Shown one piece after another: positions 33,177 to 42,697 of a stretch of DNA of 64,000 nt; position 1 is the first letter of the stretch; each line of letters begins with the position of its first letter. The position numbers and the translations under genes are program-made. This DNA comes from Linyphia triangularis (Eukaryota > Arthropoda > Arachnida > Araneae > Linyphiidae). The notes beneath the pieces were generated by a model, which saw nothing but the letters and a program-made list of their open reading frames with translations, was not told the origin of the DNA and made no database searches. The stretch lies in assembly GCA_963978545.1 (NCBI GenBank), contig OZ021723.1, positions 3,658,001 to 3,722,000 on the forward strand, given 5' to 3'.

Positions 33177-34282
33177 TTATCGAGTTCAGAAAAGTTAGAG
33201 GTCAATCAGCAAATCGACGAATGGCTAGAACAAGGAATCATCAGACCAAGCTCGTCAGACTACGCCAGTCCTATCGTACTAGTGAAGAAAAAAGACGGTT
33301 CCACCCGCCTCTGTGTGGATTATAGGAAATTGAATAGAAAATTAGTCAAGGATCGATTTCCTTTACCTCTGATAGAAGATGTTCTAGACAAGCTACAAGA
33401 TGCTCAAGTATATACTACACTCGACCTCAAGAATGGATTTTTTCATGTTGAAGTAGATGAAGAGAGCCGCAAGCTAACATCTTTCATCATCCCCGATGGA
33501 CAATTTGAGTTCAACAAAGTACCCTTTGGCTTAAGTACCAGTCCCAGTGTGTTTCAAAGGTACGTGTACAACATCTTCCGAGATCTAATGAGAAAAGGCA
33601 TCGTAATAATCTATATGGATGATTTGGTAATTCCCTCAAAGGATGAAGAAGAAGGTCTAAGAAACTTACAGTCAGTACTAGAAGTTGCATCAAAATACGG
33701 CTTGGAGATAAAATGGTAGAAATGTCAGTTCCTGCAACGGAAAATAGAATTTCTAGGACACATAGTGGAAAACGGTACAATACGACCATCGTTGGCTAAA
33801 ACGCAAGCAGTAAAGAAATTTCCCGTACCCACAACCGTGAAGCAAGTACAAAGCTTTCTCGGACTCACCGGCTATTTCCGCAAGTTCATACCAGAATATT
33901 CCAAAATAGCAAAGCCACTAAGCGACCTGACTAAGAAAGAAACTCCATTTGCGTTCAATCTACCTCAAGTCGAAGCATTCGAAAAACTCAAGAAACTCCT
34001 TACAGAAAGTCCAGTCTTAAGTATCTTCCGGCAAGGTCAGAGGACAGAATTACACACTGATGCCAGTTTACACGGTTATGGAGCTGTACTACTGCAAGAG
34101 TCACCGACGGAAAGATGCATCCAGTCCAATACATGTCTAAGAAGACAACACCAGCTGAAATGAAATACAGCAGCTACGAGCTTGAAGTACTAGATATTAT
34201 AAGCGCATTAAAGAAATTCCGCGTCTATCTTCTATGAAACCATTTTAAAATAGTCACCGATTGTTCGGCATTCCAGAAGACT
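33177..34282 (+). pseudogene. Reverse transcriptase and RNase H region of pol
   Basis: Reverse transcriptase motifs: VLVKKKDGSTRLCVDYRKLN, TTLDLKNGFFHVEV, VPFGLSTSPSVFQR and the active site YMDDLV (about 33611-33630). RNase H begins at ELHTDASLHGYGAVLLQ (about 34050-34100). Breaks: TAG 33717-33719, a frameshift near 34105, and TGA 34235-34237. The tether region with FLGLTGYFRKFI is intact. The enzyme would copy the element RNA. Confidence 0.87.
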
Positions 34283-35629
34283 ATGGATAAAAAAGATCTA
34301 GTTACTCGCATAGCTAGATGGGCATTATCCTTAGAAGAATTTGACTATCAGATCGAGCATCGACCTGGAGAGAGGATGAAACATGTAGATGCTCTGAGCA
34401 GAAATCCAGTCTTTATAATTGAAAGCGATACAATCACAGCTAGATTGCGCAAAGCTCAAGAAGAAGATGAAAACATAAGTACTTTGAAGGCAGTCCTCAA
34501 CATAGACGGGTCATCAGAATTTTGTGAAAGAAACGGAATCCTCTACACATTCGTAAATGGTCGCGAATTAATTGTAGCACCGAAGGACATGCAGACGGAA
34601 TTAATCAAGCTCGCGCATGAGAAAGGACACTTTTCGACCTCTAAGACGGAAGACGTCATAAAACAGGAATTCTTCATTCCAAATTTAAACGCCTTAGTCC
34701 GCAATGCCATCAACAACTGCGTCCCATGCATCTTAGCTAACAAGAAGAGCGGAAAGAAAGAAGGATTTCTAAATCCAATTCCGAAAGAAGACGTTCCCTT
34801 AAGTACGTATCACGTAGATTTTATTGGTCCAATGCCCTCTACCAACAAAAAATATCTACACATATTGACTGTTGTTGACGCATTTACCAAATTCACATGG
34901 CTGTATCCAGTGAAGTGTACTTCTGCGGAAGATTTAATAGACAAACTAAGGTTACAACAAAAAACTTTCGGAAATCCCAAAAGAATACTCACAGATCGAG
35001 GATCAGCATTTACTTCGAAAGCATTCACTGATTTTTGCACTGAAGAAGGAATTCAACACTTGCAAATTGCTACCGGAGTACCTCGAGGAAACGGTCAAGT
35101 AGAAAGGATCCATCGCACTCTAATACCTGTCCTAACCAAGTTATCGTTAGACGACTCGACAAAATGGTACAAATATGTCGACCAACTACAACGAATACTC
35201 AACAGCACGACTAATAGAAGTACCAAATGGACACCTTTTGAACTCTTAACAGGTGTTACCATGAGGAATAAGGACGACTTGAAAATACGAGACCTACTCA
35301 TGGAAGAGATAGAAGATGAGCTTCAGGAGCAAAGGAACTCACTGCGACAAGAAGCAAAGAGGAACATCCAAAAGATTCAAGCCGAAAACAAACGGACCTA
35401 TAACAAGAAACGCAAGAAAGCTCCGAATTATAAGGAAGGGGATTTGGTGGCAATCCAGCGAACGCAATTCGGTTCTGGGTTAAAACTAAGACTCAAATTC
35501 CTAGGACTCTATAAAATTACAAAAGTTAAACCCAAAGATAGGTATGACGTACAAAAAATAGGTAACCAGGAAGGGCCTAATATAACTTCTACATCCGCTG
35601 ATCTAATGAAATTTTATACTACTAAATAA
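34283..35629 (+). CDS. RNase H end and integrase, open frame of 448 codons
   Basis: It starts inside the RNase H end (ARWALSLEEFDYQIEH, HVDALSRN). The integrase zinc-binding region follows (H in HEKGHFS, then CVPC) and then the DDE core: DFIGPM for the first Asp, LTDRGSAFTS for the second and GNGQVERIHRTL for the Glu. A C-terminal domain has YKEGDLVAIQR and GLYKITKV. The initiating Met is only the first in an open frame; the true protein was part of Gag-Pol. The integrase itself looks intact although the rest of pol is broken. Confidence 0.88.
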   Translation: MDKKDLVTRIARWALSLEEFDYQIEHRPGERMKHVDALSRNPVFIIESDTITARLRKAQEEDENISTLKAVLNIDGSSEFCERNGILYTFVNGRELIVAPKDMQTELIKLAHEKGHFSTSKTEDVIKQEFFIPNLNALVRNAINNCVPCILANKKSGKKEGFLNPIPKEDVPLSTYHVDFIGPMPSTNKKYLHILTVVDAFTKFTWLYPVKCTSAEDLIDKLRLQQKTFGNPKRILTDRGSAFTSKAFTDFCTEEGIQHLQIATGVPRGNGQVERIHRTLIPVLTKLSLDDSTKWYKYVDQLQRILNSTTNRSTKWTPFELLTGVTMRNKDDLKIRDLLMEEIEDELQEQRNSLRQEAKRNIQKIQAENKRTYNKKRKKAPNYKEGDLVAIQRTQFGSGLKLRLKFLGLYKITKVKPKDRYDVQKIGNQEGPNITSTSADLMKFYTTK

Positions 35630-35974
35630 ATTAACTTAACATAAACACTCTTCAAAAATAATATGCAAACATTGCCATAATTGTCTTTTGCCCTACGTCA
35701 TTATTCTTAATTTTATATGTCATTGTTTGATTTTCAATTTACCATGCAACTCCAGCCATAGCACAGGACCCAGCCATTGATGTAGTTCCTACCATCTTCA
35801 AATAGACTTGATCCTGAACTTTTCGAACAATTACAAATGAACATTGTGATCGTCAACGAAATGTTTTCATTTTGTCTTAGTTTCATATTTTCTTTTACTT
35901 AAGTATTATCACATGTCTTGCCCATTTCCATGTGTTTCATCGATGAGGTCATCGATCTACAGGATGGCCGAATA
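35630..35974 (+). other. 3' non-coding part of the gypsy element
   Basis: Lies between the integrase stop and the 3' LTR. No ORF. A clear polypurine tract is not evident next to the LTR. Confidence 0.6.
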
Positions 35975-36443
35975 TGTAGGATTTTTATTATCCCATATCA
36001 ATTGTTTACCGTACATTTCAATTTCCTCTTGTAAAGACAGATGGCACTGCAAGACGATGTTTCTTTTTTTTTTATTACTAATAAGTATTCGTACTCCGCG
36101 ATTTTATTTTTTAAGAAGAAGCTCACTGGCTCTCATTCGAGAAGAAGCACACCGGCTCTTCACTCTATCGGCCAGTTTATTTGGGTGCACTCAACTCACT
36201 TCGTTAATTGGGTAATGTACTAATTAAACACTTAGTTTTCGTCGACTTGTGCTGCCATTTGGCTAGTAATATTTAATACTTTTCCCCCCTTTGTTTTATT
36301 TGAAAGTGATTGTGATGTTTCGTCCAATAAATTTAATTGTACTTTCTGTTTCTGATTTGGAAGTTTATTTCTCTTTTATTTCATTTTTGCTTCCCTAAAT
36401 AAATCCCCTAGACATTTAAAAAACCGAACCACTAACCCCCACA
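35975..36443 (+). repeat. 3' LTR
   Basis: About 469 bp, starting TGTAGG and ending CCCCCACA. About ten substitutions from the 5' LTR. TA-rich sequence follows. Confidence 0.9.
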
Positions 36444-36539
36444 TATATATACATAAATAAATATATATATATATATGTTATATAAATATATATAGATATA
36501 TTTTTCTATTTTTTATTTTTTTATTTGTTATATTATTAT

Positions 36540-36930
36540 GTTAGAAGACTGTGTGGATTAATGTATTTGTGCAGTAGAGAGATAGAGAAGTTTTTCTAAG
36601 CGATATAGAGTACATACACTTTTATTAAATTGTGTGAAATATAAAAGGTCAGACAATGTCTATGTTTACTCCCTAAGCTCACAATCAAATATGGTTTTGC
36701 AAGAGTTTAAGAAATTCATGGCCCACCATCATGGCTGAGGGGTTATAGTGCTCTGGTTTCTCATACCAAAGGTGCCAGGTTAGAATCCTGGGTTAAGCAT
36801 AGATGGTTTTTGTGGTTTGGAAATAATGCTAAGCTGTTGGTTCTGACCTGATTAGTCCTTAATGTGCATACTAGTAGGTCGTTTTCCAGAGTACGTAGGA
36901 TTTACTTTTCTTATAAATAAATAAATATAT
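36540..36930 (+). repeat. Dispersed repeat containing a tRNA-derived SINE (copy 2)
   Basis: Matches 15050-15440 in inverted orientation. About 36726-36905 has the tRNA-like head ('ggctgaggggttatagtgc', then 'ggttagaatcctggg') and the body ending 'taggtcgttttcc', shared with the SINE at 52691-52857. Confidence 0.72.
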
Positions 36931-38674
36931 ATTAGAAAAATTTGAAATTAAAAGGAATATAAAGAGATAAAAAACCTAAAAATGAAAAAACAGATAACAA
37001 AATTAAAAGTTTACTCTTACAATTTTACTAATAAAACTAATACATTTACAGCCTAAAAAAAAGGTAAAGGAAAAATATATTTTCTAAAAAAACACCTAGC
37101 TTTCTAATTTTGCTTGTAACCTTCGTGGTTAACACAACCCATGGAGGTTATAATTAAGTAGATTGCCATGCTTAAAACCTAACCGAAAAGACTGAGGATG
37201 CACTGACTTTGTTTTTAGAGAAAAAAATTGACTATTTGATAAAAGTTACAGTTAAAAGTATGCTTAACTCTACAAGTAACTAGCTGCATGGCTCGCCGCT
37301 GCTGGGGACCCGTTGAAGGACATCCATCAGTTACGTGTTACATAGACTCGGAATTTCTCCGGAATAATTGTTGTTGGTGATCAGCTTCCAATCTATTATA
37401 ACAAATTCATGGTTTCGTTAATTGTAATAGCGCGTTCGGTTATTCTATAGTCGATGATGTCTTTGCAGACATAAATTACATTTTGCATTAGGCATATTAC
37501 AGACATATTAACAAATGTTGAAATGATTTGAAAGTTTTCAGCGAATTTTAATAATCTACGCTGAATCTACGATTGAGGCTTTAAGTGATGAAGTCAAATT
37601 GAGTTTATATAATTCGTTGTTATGCTAAATGTTATGTATGTTTTGACTCACTCTCATCAAATGAAGTTAGATTTATAATTTAAATTAGTTCAGTCAGAAA
37701 AATTTGACTATTTAAAATTTTGTAAACATCGAAATTATTTTGTATATTTTTTTTTAATTTGTACAGAACACCGGTAAACAAACTCAACAAAATATGCCTG
37801 GTGTCTGTAGTGCAGCTATAGCCTCTATTTAAAAAAATAATCATGAAAATATGTTGTACTAAGTTCTTAATTTTTGTTTTTAAATAAAACAAAATCTGAA
37901 CTAAAATAAACATTAAGATATATTGAAATGTTATCTACCAAATTGTTCATCAACCGAAAATATATCTCCAAGTTGTATGGATATAGCGTAATAGTACTAA
38001 TATTGGTCGTAGGTGTTTCACATTAGACGGCCCTCTTACATTTGATCTTGCAATGGATACATCCTGAAAAAGAGATTTATTAAGTTGACCAAAATCCGAC
38101 AGAAAACATGCCATAACGGCACCAATGTATATGTGGTGAATTATGTTGGTAAACGAACTTATAGATGTCAGATATATAATAACTGTAGTGGATAAGATAT
38201 TTGCTGATAAAATACAAAGGAATTGAACGAATTTTTTTTTTAAATGTTATTAATACTCCTTAAATAAAATCAAAAGGTCAATACTCGTTGAGCACAATAT
38301 ATCTTTGACAACACAAAATGTAAACAAAAACAGCATGAATTTAAAACGTAGAAAACAAAACGATGCATAAAAAATAATGCTTTAAACCGCACATGAGCAG
38401 AAGTTGCCAACGGTATTGAATGACAGTAAATATATGGAAATATTACAATAAAATAAGAACACTTTATCGGAGAGACGATTGTAATTCATAAAAATAATCA
38501 GAAAAATAAGGGAGAAACATTAAAATAACTTTTGGTTTTATTATGATGCAATAAGAAATTATCGTTGCCATTCCAATATTTTTTTTTTAATATCATTAAA
38601 TTTGAATGAAAGGAACTTTTAATCGAATTTAAAAGTTCTTCTCTACAATCTCCACGTACTAAAGCTTCTATGTA
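36931..38674. other. AT-rich intergenic DNA
   Basis: No gene is recognised. At 37279-37283 the bases A|CTAG are followed by 'ctgcatggctcgccgc', which resembles the 3' terminus of a diverged minus-strand Helitron-like element. No opposite end was found. Confidence 0.4.
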
Positions 38675-39418
38675 CAGTACCCCCAAAAAAATCAGAACGA
38701 TGGCTATATCTTGTGCTCTAATTGTTGAAATAACAAACAAAAGGTACCGTTGTAAATCGTGGAAGGTTTCTAATAACTGCATGTAGTTTTTTTTGTCATG
38801 AGGGGTTTCATGTTTGATTTTTCATAATTAAAACAGAACCAAACTTTAAAATGTTCAATAACAACCCCATAATATTATCCCATATTTGAATTCAGCATCC
38901 AAAAAAATGTCGAAATACAAAAATTCGTAATTTTCTAATGAATGGTTTGTAATTTAAATGATAAAAAGAAAACGATAAATTAATGTTAAATAAAAAAGTT
39001 GTTTTTTTGGCCATAAATACTTAAATAATTAATATATTTCAGTAATTTTTTTTCAAAATATAGTTTGTTAAATGGCCAAACATAAATAGCAATCAACTTT
39101 TGAATCAATTTCTTTTTTAATAATTAATTATTAATTAATAAAACAATTTAATTTTTTTTAATAGAAACATATCTTTTTTGCTTTCATTAGATTTACCATG
39201 GTCTAAACCCCCCCCCCCCAATTTTTTTCTTTTTATTTTGACTTTTAGTTCACAATTTTTGAGCGAAAATGTAAAAAACGCTCACTTTAAGGGACCGTAC
39301 AGTAGACGACTTTTAAAAACTATCAAAGATTAATTCAAGGTAAACTAGAGGTGTGGAAAATCGACAACGTTCAATTATCATAAAATGGGGTGAATAGGAA
39401 CAGAATTTTTTGAAATTA

Positions 39419-39422
<4 letters not shown>

Positions 39423-39450
<28 letters not shown>
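39423..39450. repeat. (AT)n microsatellite
   Basis: About 28 bp of alternating AT within the left arm of the Tc1-like element. Confidence 0.9.
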
Positions 39451-39454
<4 letters not shown>

Positions 39455-39691
39455 TTATACGAATAAAACAGTTTTATTTTTTATATATATTTTTTAATCT
39501 GTCTAACGTGTTTGGAATCGTGGGACATATGTTTTGTGTGGTTTTTAATAGTGTCCTTTTTAAAAAAAAAAAATCTGAAACAACGTGCACACAATCCAGT
39601 GAGTCGCCTCTCCAAAACTTATCTCGTATTTACTAACATTTACCTGTTATAGACTTAACTAATATATATTTAGATAAGCATAAACATCCAC

Positions 39692-39733
39692 AACAACATA
39701 CCATACTTAAGGAATTAAGTATGGCATGTTGTT
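39692..39733. repeat. Short inverted repeat
   Basis: Arms 39692-39709 and 39716-39733 (18 bp each, one mismatch) around a 6-nt loop 'aggaat'. No function can be assigned. Confidence 0.7.
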
Positions 39734-40097
39734 AAGTTGAAGAATATACACAAAGTTTTAAAAATAAGTTTTATGAATTATTTAAAAAAAGCTTCAAAAA
39801 GTTTCAGCTAATCTTCATAAGACTAGTAAAAGGTATAAAAATAAGCGTGACCTAATTAACATAAAATATGCTATTGTTGTCAGATAATACTGCAGTAACT
39901 GAACAATTTTGTATGAAAGACAATAATGATATTAAAATATATAGATGCAAAATTAAAAACAATATTTATTGTTTGTTAAAAGTTATTTGGTAACTTTTCT
40001 GAAAGTTATTAACTCAGTTTATAAGGTGCGAGACTGTTACATGCAAATTTTCGTGCTATTTTAAAAGAGATAGACATGGATGTTGGGAATTTGAAAA

Positions 40098-40230
40098 ATG
40101 CCTCGTCAGCTTGAAGCTGCTACGAAAGAGAGAATACTTGTATTATACCAAGCTGGACGTTCGATAGGTGTCATTTCGACTTTGTTGAATGTGAGCAAAT
40201 CAACAGGATATCAATGGATTTCAAAGTAAG
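40098..40230 (+). pseudogene. Tc1 transposase, N-terminal part
   Basis: It encodes MPRQLEAATKERILVLYQAG followed by SIGVISTLLNVSKSTGYQWI, a homeodomain-like helix-turn-helix of Tc1 transposases that recognises the element ends. The frame is cut at the GTAAG duplication by the BEL/Pao element. The remainder is found at 49224-49433, with the middle unrecognised. Confidence 0.8.
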
Positions 40231-40413
40231 TGTATGCTTTCATACTTTTATTTTATGTTAATTTTTATCTGTTGAGAACTGAAGTGAAGAACGCTTCAGG
40301 AAAATTGTAACAAGTATATTACGAGCGTAAATTGTTCTAGAATAAAGTGCGCTTTCCTGTGTCAGATACGTGTGATTATTTTATTATATTATATTATATT
40401 CTGTTCACGAACA
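40231..40413 (+). repeat. 5' LTR of BEL/Pao
   Basis: 183 bp, starting TGTATGC and ending GAACA. Similar to 48520-48697. Confidence 0.88.
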
Positions 40414-40589
40414 TAAATTGGAGGTCCCACCGAGATTAAACACCGTATCCAGGATTGAATTCGTGTTTTGTATGTTCCGCACAACGAAGATTGCGACCTT
40501 ACAATTACACAGGTGACTTTCTTCCGGACAACGAAGATTTCGGGGTGAGTTAGAACTTTGATTCCCTATTCAAAATGGATAACAGGTGA

Positions 40590-41700
40590 ACTTATACGGC
40601 TACGTGGCTATCAAAAGGCCGCGTTGTCACGTATAGATACTTTTGCTTCTAAAATAGAAATGGCTAGCGCGGTTGACGTTGAAGCTCGCCTCGAACGATT
40701 AGAGGAAGTCTTCAAAAAGTTATTGTAATATGATTCTGCTTTAACTGATGAACAGCCAGAAATGACGGAAATAGAAAATCGATACTTCGAAGCCAAAGCT
40801 ATTTTAAGAAATTTATTGGCGTCGAATGCCGTGTCATCTGTCATTCCGACCGGGATATGTATGCAACGTGCTGATTCGAATGTCAGAGCTGCAAACGATT
40901 TCAAAATGCCGCGTCTGAATATACCAGTTTTTACGGGAAGTTACATGGATTGGCTTTCATTTAAAGATTTATTCCTAGGAGTCGTGCATCAAAACAATCA
41001 GTTATAAAAAAAATTCAGAAATTCCAGTACCTTCGCGGTTTACTTGAAAATGATCCTTCTGCCGTTATTCGGCATATTCCTGTATCTGAGGCAAGTTATG
41101 AGGAGGTCTGGGTTAAGTTACTTAACCGCTATGATAAACCGAAACAAATAGTTAATTCGTTAATATCGACTTTATTGAGTCAAAGATTCAGGAAGGCGAT
41201 AGAGAAGGTCTTCGCTCATTAGCAGATACGTCTGAACAGGTTGCAAGAGAGTTAAAGACTGTTAGTGAAAACACTCAGGCATCGGACTGCTGGTTAGTAT
41301 ACTTGCTAATAGAAAAGGTTGATTCGGAAACCAGGAAATAACGGTTAAAGAAGATTTTCCTTCTTTTGACTCTTTGATTTTTTGAATAATAGATGCGCGG
41401 CATTAGAATCGTCAAATTTTGACTCACCAAAACTGGTCCGTGCTGACTCTAACACTTCTCGTACTGCAGTTGTATACTTAACGTGCCGAGGACCATATTT
41501 TTGACAAAATGTACTATTTTTAAAAACTTAAATGTAAGCGCACGAAAGGATTTTGTACTGAAAAATAATTTGTTTTTCAATTGCTTTTCACCGAAACACC
41601 TGAACAAAACCTGTTCGTCTCAATTTACATGCAGGTTGTGTACATAAAAACACAATACACTGCTACACCAGAACATTCGCGCAAACTGTGCAACAACCGC
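40590..41700 (+). pseudogene. BEL/Pao Gag
   Basis: Fragments in shifting frames. A coiled-coil region has EARLERLEEVFKKLL; the Gag core has FKMPRLNIPVFTGSYMDWL then FKDLFLGVV, and 'YEEVWVKLLNRYDKP' follows. Zinc-knuckle cysteines CFNCFSPKHLNKTC and CRLC are near 41570-41645. The pattern matches Pao Gag (the DUF1759 type region and knuckles). Multiple stops and shifts make it inactive. Confidence 0.78.
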
Positions 41701-41950
41701 GGAGTTGCCTGCAGAAGTTGTGATCTATACGTTGTTCATCTCTGATCCACAAACCCAAGATGCCCAACTTACGGTAAACATTGCACGTAGTAACGTCGCG
41801 TTACTTCCCCCTGCAATCGCATCTATTTACGATGCTAAAGGTAAACCCAAGGAAGTTCGAATACTTTTGGACTGTGGTGCTCAAGCCACATTTGTCTCTG
41901 TTAAATTTATCTGAAGTTTAGGGTTAAATTATAACACACAAACACGATTA
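41701..41950 (+). pseudogene. BEL/Pao aspartic protease
   Basis: The motif VRILLDCGAQATFVSVKFI corresponds to the active site of the DUF1758-type Pao protease. The usual DSG reads DCG here. A stop follows at 41912-41914 and the frame moves downstream. Confidence 0.72.
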
Positions 41951-42044
41951 CCAGTTACTGGATTGGCAAACGAAAAGCAGATATTTACACTGGGAAGTTT
42001 GAGGTTAACGATCTCATCCAAATGACAAAAATGAGAAAATCGAC

Positions 42045-42697
42045 TTGCAAGCTTTTGTTTTGAAAAGGTTAACTGCACACCAACCAGCCTATACTATAAA
42101 TTTCAAGAATGGACATCTTTTAAAGGGTTTAAACCTAGCGGATCCTACGTTTTCCATTCCAAGTGAAATAGACTTAATTATCGGTGTTGATATGTTCTTT
42201 TCAATCATTTTACCAGGGCAAGTTTTAGGTTCCCCCAATGACCCTATAGCGCAGAATTCCTGGTTTGGATGGATTATTTCAGGTAAAGTGAAAAGTGCTC
42301 AAGTAAGTCTCTCGGTTAGTAACTTAAATATAGATTCTGCATTAAAACGATTTTGGGAATTAAAAGATATACCTAATTTTGGTAAGAAAGAGCTAACGGA
42401 TGAGGAAGCTTTCTGTGAAAGGCACTTTATAGATAATTTTAGCTATAATTCCCAAGGGAGGTTTGGAGTTAAGTTGCCATTTCTCAATCATTCTAAACTC
42501 GGAAATTCGTTCACTTCTGCTGCATCTCGTCTTAAGTCGATGGAACGAAAATTTTGCTTAAATGCCGATGTAGCTAAGCAATATAAAGAATTTATGCATG
42601 AATATGAGCACTTGGAACACATGAAAGTAGCAAATGATAACTCGTCTAAAATTACTGATAATAGTAAATTTTATCTACCTCACCACGCCGTGTTTAA
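42045..42697 (+). pseudogene. BEL/Pao pol, protease-to-reverse transcriptase part
   Basis: An open stretch with DLIIGVDMFF and QNSWFGWIISG (the conserved linker after the Pao protease), then ALKRFWELKDIP, DEEAFCERHF and FYLPHHAVF at the start of reverse transcriptase. It is cut at 42697 by the foldback element within the GTGTTTAA target and resumes at 45429. Confidence 0.83.

Larger units (their letters stand above)
29243..36443 (+). mobile_element. Ty3/gypsy LTR retrotransposon with SCAN-like Gag, full length but inactivated
   Basis: Direct repeats 29243-29712 and 35975-36443 are about 98% alike. The right copy starts TGTAGGATTT and both end CCCCCACA. The plus strand then carries a 1.65-kb leader, gag, zinc knuckle, protease, reverse transcriptase, RNase H and integrase. 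Gag and pol share one frame from 31362 to about 34100, so the ancestor had a single Gag-Pol frame. It is inactivated by stops at 32379, 32418, 33174, 33717 and 34235 and a frameshift near 34105. Both flanks are TA-rich, so the target duplication cannot be defined. Confidence 0.92.

Noticed and set aside
38498..38782. A 94-codon minus-strand ORF with a hydrophobic segment
   Set aside because: It overlaps the Tc1-like left inverted terminus and has no recognisable similarity.
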